Origin: Pseudomonadota bacterium
Lineage (GTDB): Bacteria; Pseudomonadota; Gammaproteobacteria; Burkholderiales; Thiobacillaceae
Assembly: GCA_021802595.1 (NCBI GenBank)
Contig: JAJZRT010000065.1
Span: forward strand, 1-11,214
DNA length: 11,214 nt
Reading direction: 5' to 3'
This document shows, in pieces, positions 1 through 9,510 of this stretch (within the stretch, counting starts at the first letter, position 1; every line of letters starts with the position of its first letter). The notes beneath the pieces were generated by a model. That model worked only from the letters and a program-made list of their open reading frames with translations. It had not been told where the DNA came from and searched no databases. A program made the position numbers and the translations under genes.

Positions 1-2
1 TT

Positions 3-100
3 CAGATTCGTTTGTACGATCTTGCTGGCGGATTGTTGCCGCGATCGGCAACTCGGCACGCCTGAACGAAATCCGCAAAAACAAAACCCCGCCTTCGTGA
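3..100 (+). other. Possible 3' end of an upstream gene, frame unresolved
   Basis: The window opens with sequence that could be the tail of a plus-strand gene, because a strong plus-strand terminator lies just downstream. Two frames are open from the left edge. One ends at a TGA at 63-65, 18 bases before the first hairpin, and its tail reads RLYDLAGGLLPRSATRHA. The other ends at a TGA at 98-100, inside the loop of the first hairpin, and its tail reads IGNSARLNEIRKNKTPPS. Neither tail is long enough to assign to a family, and a third frame stays open to 126. I favour one of the first two only because of the terminators; the stretch could equally be noncoding. Confidence 0.2.
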
Positions 101-113
101 AAAGACGGGGTTT
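84..113. terminator. GC-rich hairpin, possible bidirectional terminator
   Basis: AAACCCCG at 84-91 pairs perfectly with CGGGGTTT at 106-113, closing a 14-base loop; one more C:G pair inside is possible after a C-A mismatch. On the plus strand only a short T tract follows. Read on the minus strand, the stem is followed by a T-rich tail (TTTTGTTTTT), so as an intrinsic terminator it works better in that direction. It sits 13 bases upstream of a cleaner plus-strand terminator, so the two form a tandem pair. Confidence 0.6.
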
Positions 114-126
114 GTCAGCAGTCTGA

Positions 127-149
127 GGCCGGGGAAACCCGGCCTTTTT
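127..149 (+). terminator. Rho-independent terminator, plus strand
   Basis: A perfect 7-bp stem, GGCCGGG at 127-133 with CCCGGCC at 138-144, encloses a GAAA tetraloop and is followed at once by five T residues at 145-149. This is the classic intrinsic terminator layout. It should end transcription entering from the left, so the methyltransferase gene at 261 probably needs its own promoter in the 110 bases between. Confidence 0.88.
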
Positions 150-246
150 ATGTGCATCAGGAATCACCTGCCGAGGCCAATATTCCTCGCCCATCCAGAT
201 TCTGCGGCGACACCCGGAACCCGGTATCAGGGCACAAGCTTACAGG

Positions 247-253
247 CTAAAAT
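247..253 (+). promoter_or_regulatory. Candidate -10 box ahead of the methyltransferase gene
   Basis: GCTAAAAT (246/247-253) resembles the sigma-70 -10 element often seen in betaproteobacteria. It lies between the terminator at 127-149 and the ATG at 261, where a promoter is expected. There is no good -35 hexamer 16-18 bases upstream (the sequence there is TATCAG or similar), so the assignment rests on the -10 match and the position. With normal spacing the transcript would start at or within a few bases of the ATG. Confidence 0.35.
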
Positions 254-260
254 TTATCTG

Positions 261-896
261 ATGGCTGATCAAAACTCGCTTTCCCCATACTTCAGCGCCG
301 ACCGCCGAGAGCTTTTGCATTTCCTCGATGACGCTCGCTATTCTTCGGCAATCGATTTGGGTTGTGCTTCCGGCTTGTTGGGCAAAGACCTCATTTCGGA
401 CCGTATCGTAAAGGCGTGCGACGGGATTGAATTGAACCCGCAAGCTGCGCGTGTGGCCTCGGATGGGTTGCGCAAGGTATGGGAAGGTGCGGTCGAAACC
501 GTATTTGAAGCTATTCCCTGGCGCTCCTATGACTTAGTTGTCATGGCCGATGTGCTGGAACATCTTGCGGACCCCTGGCAGACCCTGCGTGATTTGCATT
601 CAAGCACCAGTGAAGACGTCAATCTGTTGATCAGTGTCCCCAATGTGCGGCATAAGAGCGTGGTCTTTCCCCTGTTGTTCTCGGGTCGTTTTGAATATCA
701 GGATGCCGGAATCATGGATCGCACGCATCTTCATTTCTTTACGCGTTCGAGCTTATTGAAAATACTCGCTGACACCGGCTGGAAAGTGCAGAAGGTCAGG
801 CCGAACATCAAAGGCAAATACCTCAAATGGTGGTATCCCCATCATTTGCTTGAAGAGTTTCTTGCAGTCCAGTACTTCGTGCTCGCTGGTAAATGA
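261..896 (+). CDS. Class I SAM-dependent methyltransferase, UbiG-like (Methyltransf_23 type)
   Basis: A 211-residue soluble protein that should transfer a methyl group from S-adenosylmethionine. Motif I is AIDLGCASGLLG (residues 30-41). The acidic residue that usually contacts the SAM ribose is E57 in DGIELNP. DLVVMADVLEHLADP (91-105) is the motif IV region of this fold, and SVPNVRH (125-131) and GIMDRTHLHFFT (150-161) are typical of methyltransferases from O-antigen and other surface-glycan loci. I chose ATG 261 (MADQNSL). The frame is open back to an ATG at 150, but that codon abuts the terminator T run, and the extra 37 residues do not look like this family. There is no clear ribosome binding site before 261. 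The stop overlaps the start of the following glycosyltransferase gene. The acceptor is unknown; a sugar or lipid-linked glycan is an inference from the neighbour. Confidence 0.85.
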   Translation: MADQNSLSPYFSADRRELLHFLDDARYSSAIDLGCASGLLGKDLISDRIVKACDGIELNPQAARVASDGLRKVWEGAVETVFEAIPWRSYDLVVMADVLEHLADPWQTLRDLHSSTSEDVNLLISVPNVRHKSVVFPLLFSGRFEYQDAGIMDRTHLHFFTRSSLLKILADTGWKVQKVRPNIKGKYLKWWYPHHLLEEFLAVQYFVLAGK

Positions 897-1831
897 CCTA
901 CCCACTGATGAGCGTGGCCATTCCCGCTTACAACCATGTCGATTACATCGAAGCCTGCCTTGCCTCCGTTTGTGCACAAACCTATCCCGAGCTTGAGATC
1001 GTGCTCGTCGATGATGGCTCTACAGACGACACCCTGTCCCGCGCAAAAGCCTTTCTAGATCGGCACGCTTCACGATTCCGCAGGATTGAGGCTTATTCAC
1101 GCCCCAACAGCGGCGTGAGCGCAACATCGAATGAATGCATCTCAGCCTGTAGAGGGGAGTGGGTGCATTTGTTGGGGTCGGATGACACCTTGTTGCCTGA
1201 CAAGATCATGAGAGAGTGGCAAGCCATTCGGGAGTGGGACGATCCGGAACTGGCGCTGGTTTACGCCGATGTGGAAGATATCGACTACACGGGTCGGAGG
1301 CTCAAGCGACACGATCTTGGCCGCCCTGCTCAGGGCCCGGATCACAAGGCCTACGAGGCGTTGTTTCTGGGAAATCCGGTCATCAATCCTACTGTGGCAT
1401 TGCGCAGAGAGGCCTTTCTGAAAATCGGAGGCTTCGACGAAACGCTGGCACTGGAAGACTGGGATTGCTGGCTACGCCTTTCGGCACGTTATTCGATCGC
1501 TCGCGTACCGGAAGTGCTCGCATGTTATCGGCGTCACGGTACCCAAACCAGTCGTAACCAGACACGCATGTTGCATGCGATGATGATTACATTCGGTAAA
1601 TTTCTAATCCAGCATGGCGAGTTGATTCCGTCTGAAATTCGCCGGCGAAGCCTTCACAAGAATCTTCACCGACTCTTTCGCTGGGCAAGAAAGAACCAGC
1701 CGTCCCTACTGCCGTTCTTGCTCAAGGATGCCCTGGTCAGCTTGTTTTTCACCCCGCAGGCTGAGGATTATTTTCGTTACGCCCAAGCTCTTGAGCCCTG
1801 CCTGAATAAGGTCAGACCAAAGGCCGTTTAG
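893..1831 (+). CDS. Family 2 glycosyltransferase (GT-A fold)
   Basis: A 312-residue inverting sugar transferase of the GT2 family, probably acting at the cytoplasmic face of the membrane in assembly of a surface polysaccharide. The N-terminus has the family signature SVAIPAYN (7-14), then IVLVDDGSTDDT (36-47) for nucleotide binding. GSDD (95-98) stands where the metal-binding DxD motif is expected. LALEDWDCWLRLS (185-197) carries the ED pair that usually includes the catalytic base, and YRRHGTQTS (212-220) closes the domain. The last ~90 residues form a basic, hydrophobic-patch helical tail with no motif I recognise. The start at 893 overlaps the methyltransferase stop (ATGA), which points to translational coupling; an alternative ATG at 908 would remove only five residues. 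The sugar donor and acceptor cannot be read from the sequence. GC is lower than in the glycogen genes beyond. Confidence 0.9.
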   Translation: MTYPLMSVAIPAYNHVDYIEACLASVCAQTYPELEIVLVDDGSTDDTLSRAKAFLDRHASRFRRIEAYSRPNSGVSATSNECISACRGEWVHLLGSDDTLLPDKIMREWQAIREWDDPELALVYADVEDIDYTGRRLKRHDLGRPAQGPDHKAYEALFLGNPVINPTVALRREAFLKIGGFDETLALEDWDCWLRLSARYSIARVPEVLACYRRHGTQTSRNQTRMLHAMMITFGKFLIQHGELIPSEIRRRSLHKNLHRLFRWARKNQPSLLPFLLKDALVSLFFTPQAEDYFRYAQALEPCLNKVRPKAV

Positions 1832-1851
1832 CCTGCATCGCCTTGCATGTG

Positions 1852-1878
1852 CCCGGATCGAGCAGTTGACTCGATGGG
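1852..1878. terminator. Hairpin between convergent genes, weak terminator candidate
   Basis: ATCGAG at 1857-1862 pairs perfectly with CTCGAT at 1870-1875 across a 7-base loop. CCC (1852-1854) and GGG (1876-1878) can extend the stem past a two-base bulge. It sits in the 117-base gap where the glycosyltransferase (plus) and glgP (minus) transcripts meet. Neither strand has a T run next to it, so if it ends transcription it is not a canonical intrinsic terminator. The rest of the gap shows only a short GGTGG/CCACC inverted repeat near 1887-1898. Confidence 0.3.
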
Positions 1879-1948
1879 TAGCGCAGGTGGAGCCACCACA
1901 GTGAGCCGGCCCCCCGTTTTTCGCCGCGTCCCTGGAAAGGATCCATGG

Positions 1949-4420
<2,472 letters not shown>

Positions 4421-4425
4421 GGGGG

Positions 4426-4430
4426 CTCCC
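4426..4430 (-). promoter_or_regulatory. Ribosome binding site of glgP
   Basis: Reading the minus strand, GGGAG is followed by five C residues and then the ATG at 4420. It lies in the short gap after the glgA stop and decides the start in favour of 4420 over the in-frame ATG at 4525. Confidence 0.75.
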
Positions 4431-4437
4431 GCTGATA

Positions 4438-5910
4438 TCACATGGAATAGAGTTCGAGGTAGTGGCCGGCGCTGTCCGACCAGTCGAAGGACTGGCGCAT
4501 GCCGCTCTGCTGCAGGCGCCGCCACTGCGCCGGCTGGCGATACAGGTCGAGCGCGCGGCGGATGGCATCCAGAAACGCGGCGACGTCGGGCGTGTCGAAC
4601 ACGAAGCCGGTCGCTTTGCCGTCAGCGAGCGCCGTCTCGTCCGCATCGACCACGGTGTCGGCCAGTCCGCCGGTGCGGAAGACGATGGGCGGCGTGCCGT
4701 AGCGCAGGCTATACATCTGGTTGAGTCCGCACGGCTCGAAACGGGAAGGCATCAGGAACAGGTCCGCACCGGCCTCGATCTGGTGCGCCAGTGCCTCGTC
4801 GTAGCCGATCACGACGAATACGCGGCCTGGATTCTGCTTGGCCAGACGTGCGAGCTTCTGCTCATAAACGGGCTGACCGCTGCCGAGCAGCACGAGGCGC
4901 ACGTCGGTTTCGGCGAGCAATATCGGGATCGCCGCCAGCACCCAGTCGATGCCTTTCTGTTCGACCAGCCGCCCCACCTGTCCCAGCAGCGGGGCTCGCA
5001 TGAGCGCATCATCGACCTGTGGCAGAAAACGCTCGAGCAGCGCCTGCTTGTTGCGCCGCTTGCCGGGCAGGATGCGGCCCGCCGAATAATGCGCAGGCAG
5101 GTGGGGATCGGTGGACGGATTCCACAGCCGGGTATCGATCCCGTTGAGGATGCCGTGCAGCTTGTGCTGCCGGGAAAGCAGCAGGCCGTCGAGCCCGTAG
5201 CCGAAGGCCGGCGTGCAGATTTCGGCCGCATACGTCGGACTCACCGTGGTGACCGCGTCGGCATACACGATGCCGGCCTTCAGCATGGAAAATCCGCCGT
5301 GGAATTCCACCCCCTCGGGCGACCACCAGTGGCTGGGCAGCTGCAGGCGGACGAAATCGGTGTGCGAAAAATGGCCGCCATAGGCGAGGTTGTGGATGGT
5401 GAACACGGTTTTGGGGCGTGCCGGCTGATCGGCCAGGAAGGCCGCCACCAGGCCAGTCTGCCAGTCGTGCGTGTGCACCACGGCCGGCTGCCAGCCGATA
5501 TCCAGCGCATCCTGCGCCAGCAGCGCCGCCACCCGCGCGAACACGGCGAAGCGTTCGGCGTTGTCCGGCCAGTCCTGGCCACCGGCATTGACATAGGGAT
5601 TGCCCGGGCGGTCGAACAGGGGCGGACAGTCGACCACCCAGAGCGGGAAGGCGAAATCGGGGTGGTGCGTTTCCAGGATACGCGCGCTGACGACGCCTTC
5701 GGCACCACGCACATCGAGCCAGCCGAGAATGCGCATCTGGTCGAGCTGGCGCAGCAGCGCGCGATAGCCCGGGAGTAGCAGGCGGATGTCGGCGCCGCGT
5801 CCCTGCAGGGCATGGGGCAGGCTGTAGAGCACATCGCCCAGCCCGCCGGTTTTCACCAATGGATAGGCCTCGCTGGCCACAAACAGGATCTTCATCGCTC
5901 CGCGTTTCAT
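4438..5910 (-). CDS. glgA: Glycogen synthase, ADP-glucose type (GT5)
   Basis: A 490-residue retaining glucosyltransferase that adds glucose from ADP-glucose to the non-reducing ends of alpha-1,4-glucan; E. coli GlgA has 477. The two Rossmann-like halves of the GT-B fold are both complete. The N-terminal half starts [20 protein letters not shown] (8-27), where KTGGLGD (20-26) binds the donor phosphates. HTHDWQTG (146-153) and the linker segment [13 protein letters not shown] (253-265) follow. The C-terminal half carries [10 protein letters not shown] (311-320) and [20 protein letters not shown] (387-406), which contains the conserved catalytic-region glutamate E392. ATG 5910 has a plausible GGA eight bases upstream. 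ATG 5895 (MKILFVASE) matches the usual family N-terminus but has GGAG only two bases before it, which is too close. The real protein may therefore be 485 residues. It starts 34 bases after the glgB stop. Its substrate must come from a GlgC encoded outside the window. Confidence 0.96.
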   Translation of the reverse strand: MKRGAMKILFVASEAYPLVKTGGLGDVLYSLPHALQGRGADIRLLLPGYRALLRQLDQMRILGWLDVRGAEGVVSARILETHHPDFAFPLWVVDCPPLFDRPGNPYVNAGGQDWPDNAERFAVFARVAALLAQDALDIGWQPAVVHTHDWQTGLVAAFLADQPARPKTVFTIHNLAYGGHFSHTDFVRLQLPSHWWSPEGVEFHGGFSMLKAGIVYADAVTTVSPTYAAEICTPAFGYGLDGLLLSRQHKLHGILNGIDTRLWNPSTDPHLPAHYSAGRILPGKRRNKQALLERFLPQVDDALMRAPLLGQVGRLVEQKGIDWVLAAIPILLAETDVRLVLLGSGQPVYEQKLARLAKQNPGRVFVVIGYDEALAHQIEAGADLFLMPSRFEPCGLNQMYSLRYGTPPIVFRTGGLADTVVDADETALADGKATGFVFDTPDVAAFLDAIRRALDLYRQPAQWRRLQQSGMRQSFDWSDSAGHYLELYSM

Positions 5911-5918
5911 TGTTTTTT

Positions 5919-5921
5919 TCC
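5919..5921 (-). promoter_or_regulatory. Weak ribosome binding site of glgA with A7 spacer
   Basis: On the minus strand ACGGA is followed by a run of seven A residues (the first belongs to the GGA) and then CAATG, placing GGA eight bases before ATG 5910. A stronger AAGAAGG (5927-5933) lies 16 bases upstream of the start, which is too far for normal use. The arrangement supports 5910 as the start, but not strongly. Confidence 0.4.
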
Positions 5922-5944
5922 GTGTGCCTTCTTATTTGACTGGA

Positions 5945-8161
5945 TCAACCGCAAGGTTTGAGAAAAACGCCCCCCAGCGGCGGCAGCGTCACCTCGACGG
6001 ACTGCTCGAAACCCATCCAGGGCAGACGCTGGGGATGCAGGGGCTGGCCGTTGCCGAGGTTGGTGCCGCCGTAATACATCGAGTCGGTATTCAGCACCTC
6101 GCACCACGCCGTGTCCGACGGCACGCCGATGCGGTAGCCGTGGCGCGGTACCGGAGTGAAGTTGAGCAGCACCACCATCTGCGCCGAGGCATCCTGTCCC
6201 TGGCGCACGAAACTGAGTATCGACTGGTCGGCATCGTGGCAGTCGATCCAGCGAAACCCGCGCGGATCGAAGTCGAAGTCATGCAGCGCCGCCTCGCTGC
6301 GGTACAGGCGGTTGAGATCGCGCAGCAGCATGCGGAAGCTGTCGTGCGCCGGGAACCCGAGCAGCGCCCAGTCGAGCTGGCCGGCTTCGTTCCATTCGTT
6401 CCACTGGCCGAACTCGCCGCCCATGAACAGCAGCTTCTTGCCCGGATGCGCGTAGTGCCAGGCGTAGAACAGGCGCAGGTTGGCGAAGCGCTGCCACATG
6501 TCGCCCGGCATCTTGTCGAGCAGGCTTTTCTTCATGTGCACCACTTCGTCGTGCGACAGCGGCAGCACGAAGTTTTCGGTCCACGCGTAGACCTGGCTGA
6601 AAGTCAGCTGGTTGTGCTGGTACTTGCGGTAGACCGGCTCCTTCTCGATGTAGTCGAGGCTGTCGTTCATCCAGCCCATGTTCCATTTCATCGAGAACCC
6701 CAGCCCGCCGAGTTCGATCGGGCGCGACACTGCCGGCCAGGCGGTCGACTCCTCGGCGACGGTGAGCACGCCGGGAAAGCGGCCATGCACTTCCGTGTTC
6801 ATCTCGCGCAGGAAGTGGACCGCCTCGAGATTCTCGCGTCCGCCATACTGGTTCGGCACCCATTCGCCCGGCTTGCGCGAGTAGTCCAGATACAGCATCG
6901 ACGCCACCGCATCGACGCGCAGGCCGTCGATATGGAACTCCTCCAGCCAGTACAGCGCATTGGCCACCAGAAAATTACGCACCTCGTTGCGGCCGAAATC
7001 GAACACCAGCGTGCCCCAGTCCTGGTGTTCGCCGCGGCGCGGGTCGGCATGCTCGTACACCGGCTCGCCGGTGAAACGCGCCAGCGCGAAATCGTCTTTC
7101 GGAAAATGCGCCGGCACCCAGTCGAGCAGGACGCCAAGGCCGGCGCGGTGGCAGGCGTCGACAAAGGCGCGGAAGTCGTCGGACGAACCATAGCGCGCGG
7201 TCGGCGCATAATAGCCGGACACCTGGTAGCCCCACGAAGCGTCGAGCGGATGCTCGGCCACCGGCATCAGTTCGATGTGGGTGTAGCCGAGATCCAGCAC
7301 ATAGGGAATCAGTTCGGCGACCAGTTCGCCCCAGGTGTAGAAACTGCCGTCGGCATGCCGCCTCCAGGATCCGGGGTGCAGCTCGTAGATGCTGATCGGC
7401 CGGTGCTGCCAGTCGAAACGGGCGCGGGCCGCGATCCAGTCGCCGTCCTGCCAGGCATAAGGCACGTCGTCCGGCACGCAACTGGCGGTTTCCGGGCGCA
7501 GGAACATCTGCCGCGCATAGGGATCGGTCTTTCTCACCAGCTGGCCATGGCGGCCGAGGATTTCGTATTTGTAGGCATGCCCGGCATCGAGGCCGGGGAT
7601 GAACAGTTCCCAGATGCCGGAGGTGCCGCGGCAGCGCATCGGGTGGCGGCGGCCGTCCCACTCGTTGAAATCGCCGATGACGCTGACTCGCTGCACCGCC
7701 GGCGCCCACACGGCAAACAGGCACCCGGCGACCCCATCGATGGTCTTCAGGCGTGCGCCGAGCACTTTCCAGGCTTCGAAGTGGCGCCCCTCGCCAAGCA
7801 GGTACAGATCCATCTCGCCCAGTTGCGGACCGAAGCTGTAGGGACATTGGGTGACATGCCACGCGCCCCGCCCCTTGTCCTGCCAGCGCAACAGCGGGTG
7901 CGCCGCGACTGCGCTGCCCTGCGGCAGGGTCAGCTCGAAGCAGTCCGTTCCGCTCACGCGCGTCATGCGCGCACCGGTCGCTTCCAGCTCGACGGCCTCG
8001 GCGGCGGGAAGGAAGGCTCGGATCAGGAGTTCCCCGTTGGGCTGGGCATGCATGCCCAGCACTTCGAACGGGTCGTGATGCGTGCCGGCCTGCACCCGCA
8101 GGATCGGCGCGTCGACGACGGGCAGGGAGACGCCCGGCGAGGGCTGAAGGGTGGTGCTCAT
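5945..8161 (-). CDS. glgB: 1,4-alpha-glucan branching enzyme (GH13_9)
   Basis: A 738-residue enzyme that cuts an alpha-1,4-glucan chain and re-attaches it by an alpha-1,6 bond, making glycogen branch points. It has the long, E. coli-like layout (E. coli 728). A first N-terminal beta domain contains DPFEVLGMH (30-38), and a second, CBM48-type domain contains [19 protein letters not shown] (148-166). Then comes the (beta/alpha)8 barrel with [10 protein letters not shown] (345-354) and [13 protein letters not shown] (412-424), with D417 as nucleophile. TVAEESTAW (467-475) follows with E470 as acid/base, and [10 protein letters not shown] (533-542) with D538 as the third carboxylate. A C-terminal amylase beta domain ends the protein. 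ATG 8161 overlaps the malQ stop by ATGA, so translation is probably coupled; no strong ribosome site precedes it. The frame extends to 8245 within malQ, but those extra 28 residues are out-of-frame malQ sequence. Confidence 0.97.
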   Translation of the reverse strand: MSTTLQPSPGVSLPVVDAPILRVQAGTHHDPFEVLGMHAQPNGELLIRAFLPAAEAVELEATGARMTRVSGTDCFELTLPQGSAVAAHPLLRWQDKGRGAWHVTQCPYSFGPQLGEMDLYLLGEGRHFEAWKVLGARLKTIDGVAGCLFAVWAPAVQRVSVIGDFNEWDGRRHPMRCRGTSGIWELFIPGLDAGHAYKYEILGRHGQLVRKTDPYARQMFLRPETASCVPDDVPYAWQDGDWIAARARFDWQHRPISIYELHPGSWRRHADGSFYTWGELVAELIPYVLDLGYTHIELMPVAEHPLDASWGYQVSGYYAPTARYGSSDDFRAFVDACHRAGLGVLLDWVPAHFPKDDFALARFTGEPVYEHADPRRGEHQDWGTLVFDFGRNEVRNFLVANALYWLEEFHIDGLRVDAVASMLYLDYSRKPGEWVPNQYGGRENLEAVHFLREMNTEVHGRFPGVLTVAEESTAWPAVSRPIELGGLGFSMKWNMGWMNDSLDYIEKEPVYRKYQHNQLTFSQVYAWTENFVLPLSHDEVVHMKKSLLDKMPGDMWQRFANLRLFYAWHYAHPGKKLLFMGGEFGQWNEWNEAGQLDWALLGFPAHDSFRMLLRDLNRLYRSEAALHDFDFDPRGFRWIDCHDADQSILSFVRQGQDASAQMVVLLNFTPVPRHGYRIGVPSDTAWCEVLNTDSMYYGGTNLGNGQPLHPQRLPWMGFEQSVEVTLPPLGGVFLKPCG

Positions 8162-9510
8162 GGCGTGGTCTGACGCTCGCATCGATGGGCTTTCTGTAAC
8201 TGTTCCAGCAAACGGGGCGCCAGCTCGGGGGCCAGCGCATCCCACTCAAACCGCCACCCCCAGTTGCCATTGTCCGTGCCGGGCGTATTCATGCGCGCCT
8301 CGCTGCCGAGGTGCAGCACGTCCTGCAGCGGCAGCACGGCCAGGGCGGCGCGGCTTTCCAGCACCGTGGCGATCATCGCATCCGGCACCGCATCGGGGTC
8401 CGCGACGCCCAGCTGCTGCATCACCTGATGTCGCGCATGCTCGGGCAGCGTACGCCACCAGCCCAGCGTGGTGTCGTTGTCGTGCGTGCCGGTGTAATAC
8501 ACGGTGTCGGGGTGCACATTTTCGGGCTTGTGCGGATTGTCGGCATGATGATCGAACGCAAATTGCAACACCGCCATGCCGGGCAGGCCGAACTGGTGGC
8601 GCAACGCGGTGACGTCGGGCGTGATGATGCCGAGGTCTTCGGCCACCAGCGGCAGGTCCCCCATCTCGTCGGCAATCGCCTGCAACAGGGCTGCCCCGGG
8701 TGCGGCAAGCCATTCGCCATGAATGGCCGTCGGCTCATGCGCAGGAATCGCCCAGGCCGCCGCCAGCCCGCGAAAGTGGTCGATACGCACCAGATCGAAC
8801 CACTCGAAGTGGGCACGCAGCCGTGCCCGCCACCAGGCAAAGCCGTCGGCCTGCATGGCGGGCCAGTTGTAGTGCGGATTACCCCAGCGTTGCCCGGTCT
8901 CGGAGAAATAATCCGGCGGCACCCCCGCCACCACGGTGGGATGGCCGCCTGCATCCAGCAGGAACAGGTGGCGTTGCGACCAGACATCGGCACTGTCGTG
9001 CGCGACGAAAATCGGCATGTCGCCGAACAGCTGGATACCGCGCTCCGCTGCAGCTGCACGGATGCCCTGCCAGTGCAGGGCGGCGCCATACTGTTCGACC
9101 ATCACCGCCTTCAGCTTGTCGGCATGGATCGCATCGAATTCGGCCAGCGCGTGCGGGTCGCGATCGCGCAACGGCACCGGCCAGTCGGTCCAGGGCGCGC
9201 CGCCGTGTTCCGCCTTGATGATGATGAAACGCGCATAGTCGTCCAGCCAGTGGCGCTGGCGGTTATGCCAGCCGACAAAACGGCGCATATCCACCCGCGT
9301 CGCGGGAAACAGCGCGGGATTGACCGCAAACGCTGACGCGCACTGGTAGGGCGACAGGCCCGTCAGCGGAATGCCCAGCGGCAGCATCTGCCATACGCCC
9401 ATCCCGGCCGCCTGCAGAAAATCCAGCCAGCGCCCGGCATCGGCCAGCGTGCCGGAGGGCAGCGAGGTCGGATGCAGCAGCAGGCCGGCACGATGGGTAT
9501 CGAAATTCAT
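8158..9510 (-). CDS. malQ: 4-alpha-glucanotransferase (amylomaltase, GH77), short form
   Basis: A 450-residue enzyme that transfers maltodextrin segments between alpha-1,4-glucan chains, recycling the short stubs left by phosphorylase. The N-terminus [12 protein letters not shown] (9-20) and [17 protein letters not shown] (49-65) match the amylomaltase type of MalQ rather than the longer E. coli type, which has ~690 residues. Catalytic residues are D244 in VRIDHFRG, E291 in AEDLG and D344 in [25 protein letters not shown] (194-212) and [11 protein letters not shown] (401-411) are also intact. Only 18 residues separate NPALF (64-68) from HWLDDYARF (87-95); in Thermus amylomaltase, as I recall it, this stretch is several dozen residues longer, which explains the small size. 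ATG 9510 overlaps the GH57 stop by ATGA and has AGGA seven bases upstream. The open frame back to 9711 runs inside the GH57 gene and is not part of the protein. Confidence 0.94.
   Translation of the reverse strand: MNFDTHRAGLLLHPTSLPSGTLADAGRWLDFLQAAGMGVWQMLPLGIPLTGLSPYQCASAFAVNPALFPATRVDMRRFVGWHNRQRHWLDDYARFIIIKAEHGGAPWTDWPVPLRDRDPHALAEFDAIHADKLKAVMVEQYGAALHWQGIRAAAAERGIQLFGDMPIFVAHDSADVWSQRHLFLLDAGGHPTVVAGVPPDYFSETGQRWGNPHYNWPAMQADGFAWWRARLRAHFEWFDLVRIDHFRGLAAAWAIPAHEPTAIHGEWLAAPGAALLQAIADEMGDLPLVAEDLGIITPDVTALRHQFGLPGMAVLQFAFDHHADNPHKPENVHPDTVYYTGTHDNDTTLGWWRTLPEHARHQVMQQLGVADPDAVPDAMIATVLESRAALAVLPLQDVLHLGSEARMNTPGTDNGNWGWRFEWDALAPELAPRLLEQLQKAHRCERQTTP

Noticed and set aside
172..189. 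CGAGG/CCTCG inverted repeat in the methyltransferase leader
   Set aside because: It has only five base pairs around an eight-base loop with no T tract and no known motif; it is too weak to call a regulatory structure.
228..246. Possible sigma-54 promoter (GGGCAC near 230)
   Set aside because: The -24-like GGCAC is present, but the required GC of the -12 element is missing at the correct spacing.
150..260. Upstream ATG at 150 for the methyltransferase
   Set aside because: It directly abuts the T run of an intrinsic terminator and adds 37 residues that do not fit the family; ATG 261 gives a normal N-terminus.
4421..4525. 35-residue N-terminal extension of GlgP from ATG 4525
   Set aside because: It overlaps the end of glgA and lies upstream of a good GGGAG site serving ATG 4420; the extension has no phosphorylase similarity.
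8162..8245. 28-residue N-terminal extension of GlgB
   Set aside because: It is out-of-frame sequence inside the malQ coding region; the ATGA overlap at 8158-8161 gives the natural start.
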